Positions 5,240-6,269 of a DNA stretch of 6,269 nt are shown here, piece after piece; the first letter of the stretch is position 1, and each line of letters opens with the position of its first letter. The position numbers and the translations under genes are program-made. Source of the stretch: an uncultured Lachnospiraceae bacterium (GTDB lineage Bacteria > Bacillota > Clostridia > Lachnospirales > Lachnospiraceae); contig CAJTRU010000017.1 of the NCBI GenBank assembly GCA_910579085.1, forward strand, positions 7,564 to 13,832, read 5' to 3'. The notes below the pieces were generated by a model. The model was not told the DNA's origin, did no database searches, and saw only the letters and a program-made list of their open reading frames with translations.

Positions 5240-6148
5240 ATGGATAACAGGATTATGGAGATACTTATAAACTGGGGGTTGCAGGATAACAATATAAAGC
5301 AGGTATATGAAACAGCCTGGCAGGCAGGGAATAATTATATATTAAAAGAGTACCAGGATTTGGAAATGTTAAAAAGAAACCTGGAAATAATAAATATTCT
5401 GGATAAAATAGATATTCCTGTTGGAAAAATTGTATCTCCTGTATTAGGAAATAAAAATATCCAATATATAGAATATGATGGGAATTTTTATTTTCTGTCA
5501 CAAAAACTTCCAGGATGCCATTTGACAGAAATAGAAAACATACATGATACTGCTTTTAAAATGGGTATTGTTATTGCAAGGCTTCATCTGGCTTTTAAGA
5601 AATGTGAAGAGAATAGAACATTCTGGAATAATAGCTTACTAGATGAAATGAATGGATGGGTAAAAAAGAATTTTGAAGTTAGTGGCTGGAAATATATAAC
5701 TAATGAAGAGTATGGACAGACTGTATCAGAATTAGCTGGTTTATATGATAATTTACCTGTGCAGTTAATACATAGAGACGTTCATTTTGGTAATTTTTTA
5801 TTTGATGGCGGGGAATTTTCTGGTTATATAGATTTTGATTTAAGCCAGAGAAATATACGTATATTTGATATCTGCTACTTTTTAACTGGATTGTTATCAG
5901 AAGAGGAACAAATAAAAATAACAGAGGAGCAATGGTTTGGGTTTGTGGAAAATGTTTTTAAAGGATATGTTAGTATAACAGAATTATCCAGCGGAGAAAA
6001 GAAAGCAGTGCCTTATGTAATGGAGTGTATAGAATTGCTTTTTGTTGCATATTTTGAAAGCATAAATGATGTATCTTGTGCAGAAGATGCTTACAGGGTA
6101 TATGAATTTATAAAAAAGCATGAGAAAATAATATGGGAAAGTATTTAA
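5240..6148 (+). CDS. APH/choline kinase-family phosphotransferase
   Basis: The start is set at ATG 5240 because GGAGGGG at 5227-5233 lies 6 bases before it. The frame is open back to a TTG at 5204, but that start would put the ribosome binding site inside the gene. The 302-residue protein shows the aminoglycoside phosphotransferase fold: NNYILKEY with the nucleotide-binding K36, a hinge near FLSQKLPG (85-92), catalytic loop IHRDVHFGN (177-185) with D180 and N185, and the metal-binding D198 in GYIDFDLSQRNIRIFD. All key residues are present, so it should be an active ATP-dependent small-molecule kinase. The family also contains choline, homoserine and spore-coat (CotS-like) kinases; nothing here fixes the substrate, and antibiotic resistance should not be assumed. 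It follows the kinase-like gene by 71 bases and precedes a strong terminator, so the two may form a small operon. Confidence 0.85.
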   Translation: MDNRIMEILINWGLQDNNIKQVYETAWQAGNNYILKEYQDLEMLKRNLEIINILDKIDIPVGKIVSPVLGNKNIQYIEYDGNFYFLSQKLPGCHLTEIENIHDTAFKMGIVIARLHLAFKKCEENRTFWNNSLLDEMNGWVKKNFEVSGWKYITNEEYGQTVSELAGLYDNLPVQLIHRDVHFGNFLFDGGEFSGYIDFDLSQRNIRIFDICYFLTGLLSEEEQIKITEEQWFGFVENVFKGYVSITELSSGEKKAVPYVMECIELLFVAYFESINDVSCAEDAYRVYEFIKKHEKIIWESI

Positions 6149-6164
6149 TTGGAAAGCTTATAAT

Positions 6165-6194
6165 AAAAACACTAGTTTAAGGCTGGTGTTTTTT
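6165..6194 (+). terminator. Strong intrinsic terminator after the phosphotransferase gene
   Basis: AAAAACACTAG at 6165-6175 pairs with CTGGTGTTTTT at 6183-6193 (11 bp with one G:U) around the 7-base loop TTTAAGG. The T-run is 6189-6194. It begins 17 bases after the stop codon at 6146-6148. Confidence 0.85.
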
Positions 6195-6242
6195 AAGTTG
6201 TTAATATATTTTATTTATTTAGAAAATTTTGTAATAATTATA

Positions 6243-6269
6243 GGAGAAAAGTTGTTTTTTGTAGAAATT
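6243..6269 (+). other. Possible ribosome binding site and start of a gene running off the window
   Basis: GGAG at 6243-6246 lies 5 bases before TTG at 6252, which opens a frame (M-F-F-V-E-I) to the window end. Only six codons are visible and the start is not ATG, so this is a weak suggestion. Confidence 0.12.

Noticed and set aside
5240..6148. Aminoglycoside resistance gene
   Set aside because: Only the general APH fold is visible; the family includes many metabolic kinases and nothing in the sequence points to an antibiotic substrate.
1..6269. Gene-cassette (integron-like) array, because single genes sit in one orientation with separate spacers
   Set aside because: The spacers share no attC-like repeats, vary from 71 to about 550 bases, and carry individual promoters; no integrase is present.

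Overview
The window reads as accessory chromosome of a low-GC Gram-positive anaerobe, most likely a gut Clostridia member of the Lachnospiraceae type. This is inferred from the strongly AT-rich sequence, the A/T-ending codons, the GGAGG-type Shine-Dalgarno sites 5 to 10 bases before starts, and protein families I remember from Lachnospiraceae and Bacillus. No database search was possible. All genes lie on the + strand. No RNA gene, CRISPR array, transposase or integrase is visible.

Layout: 1-324 is non-coding apart from a possible 60-codon membrane-like remnant, a weak terminator of an off-window gene and a promoter. 325-1047 encodes an uncharacterised 240-residue cytosolic protein. 1048-1358 holds a weak terminator and an extended -10 promoter. 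1359-1913 encodes a flavodoxin-fold NAD(P)H-dependent oxidoreductase. 1914-2459 is the most structured non-coding part. It contains the frame-broken 3' end of an alpha/beta hydrolase gene, a perfect 38-bp palindrome inside that remnant, a good intrinsic terminator, and then a perfect 28-bp palindrome upstream of the next gene.

2460-4097 is one continuous frame for two class I SAM-dependent methyltransferase domains, broken by a single in-frame TAA at 2757-2759. The second domain has its own internal ribosome binding site and start at 3168. 4263-5168 encodes an atypical protein-kinase-like protein and 5240-6148 an APH/choline-kinase-type phosphotransferase. A strong terminator at 6165-6194 ends this set.

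The genes look like independent units, mostly with their own promoter or terminator, rather than one pathway. The common theme is small-molecule or protein modification (reduction, methylation, phosphorylation) together with gene decay: one hydrolase is reduced to a fragment and one methyltransferase has a nonsense codon. I see no convincing new defence or mobile system. The best leads are the nonsense-broken methyltransferase fusion, the palindrome pair and the adjacent kinase-fold genes.
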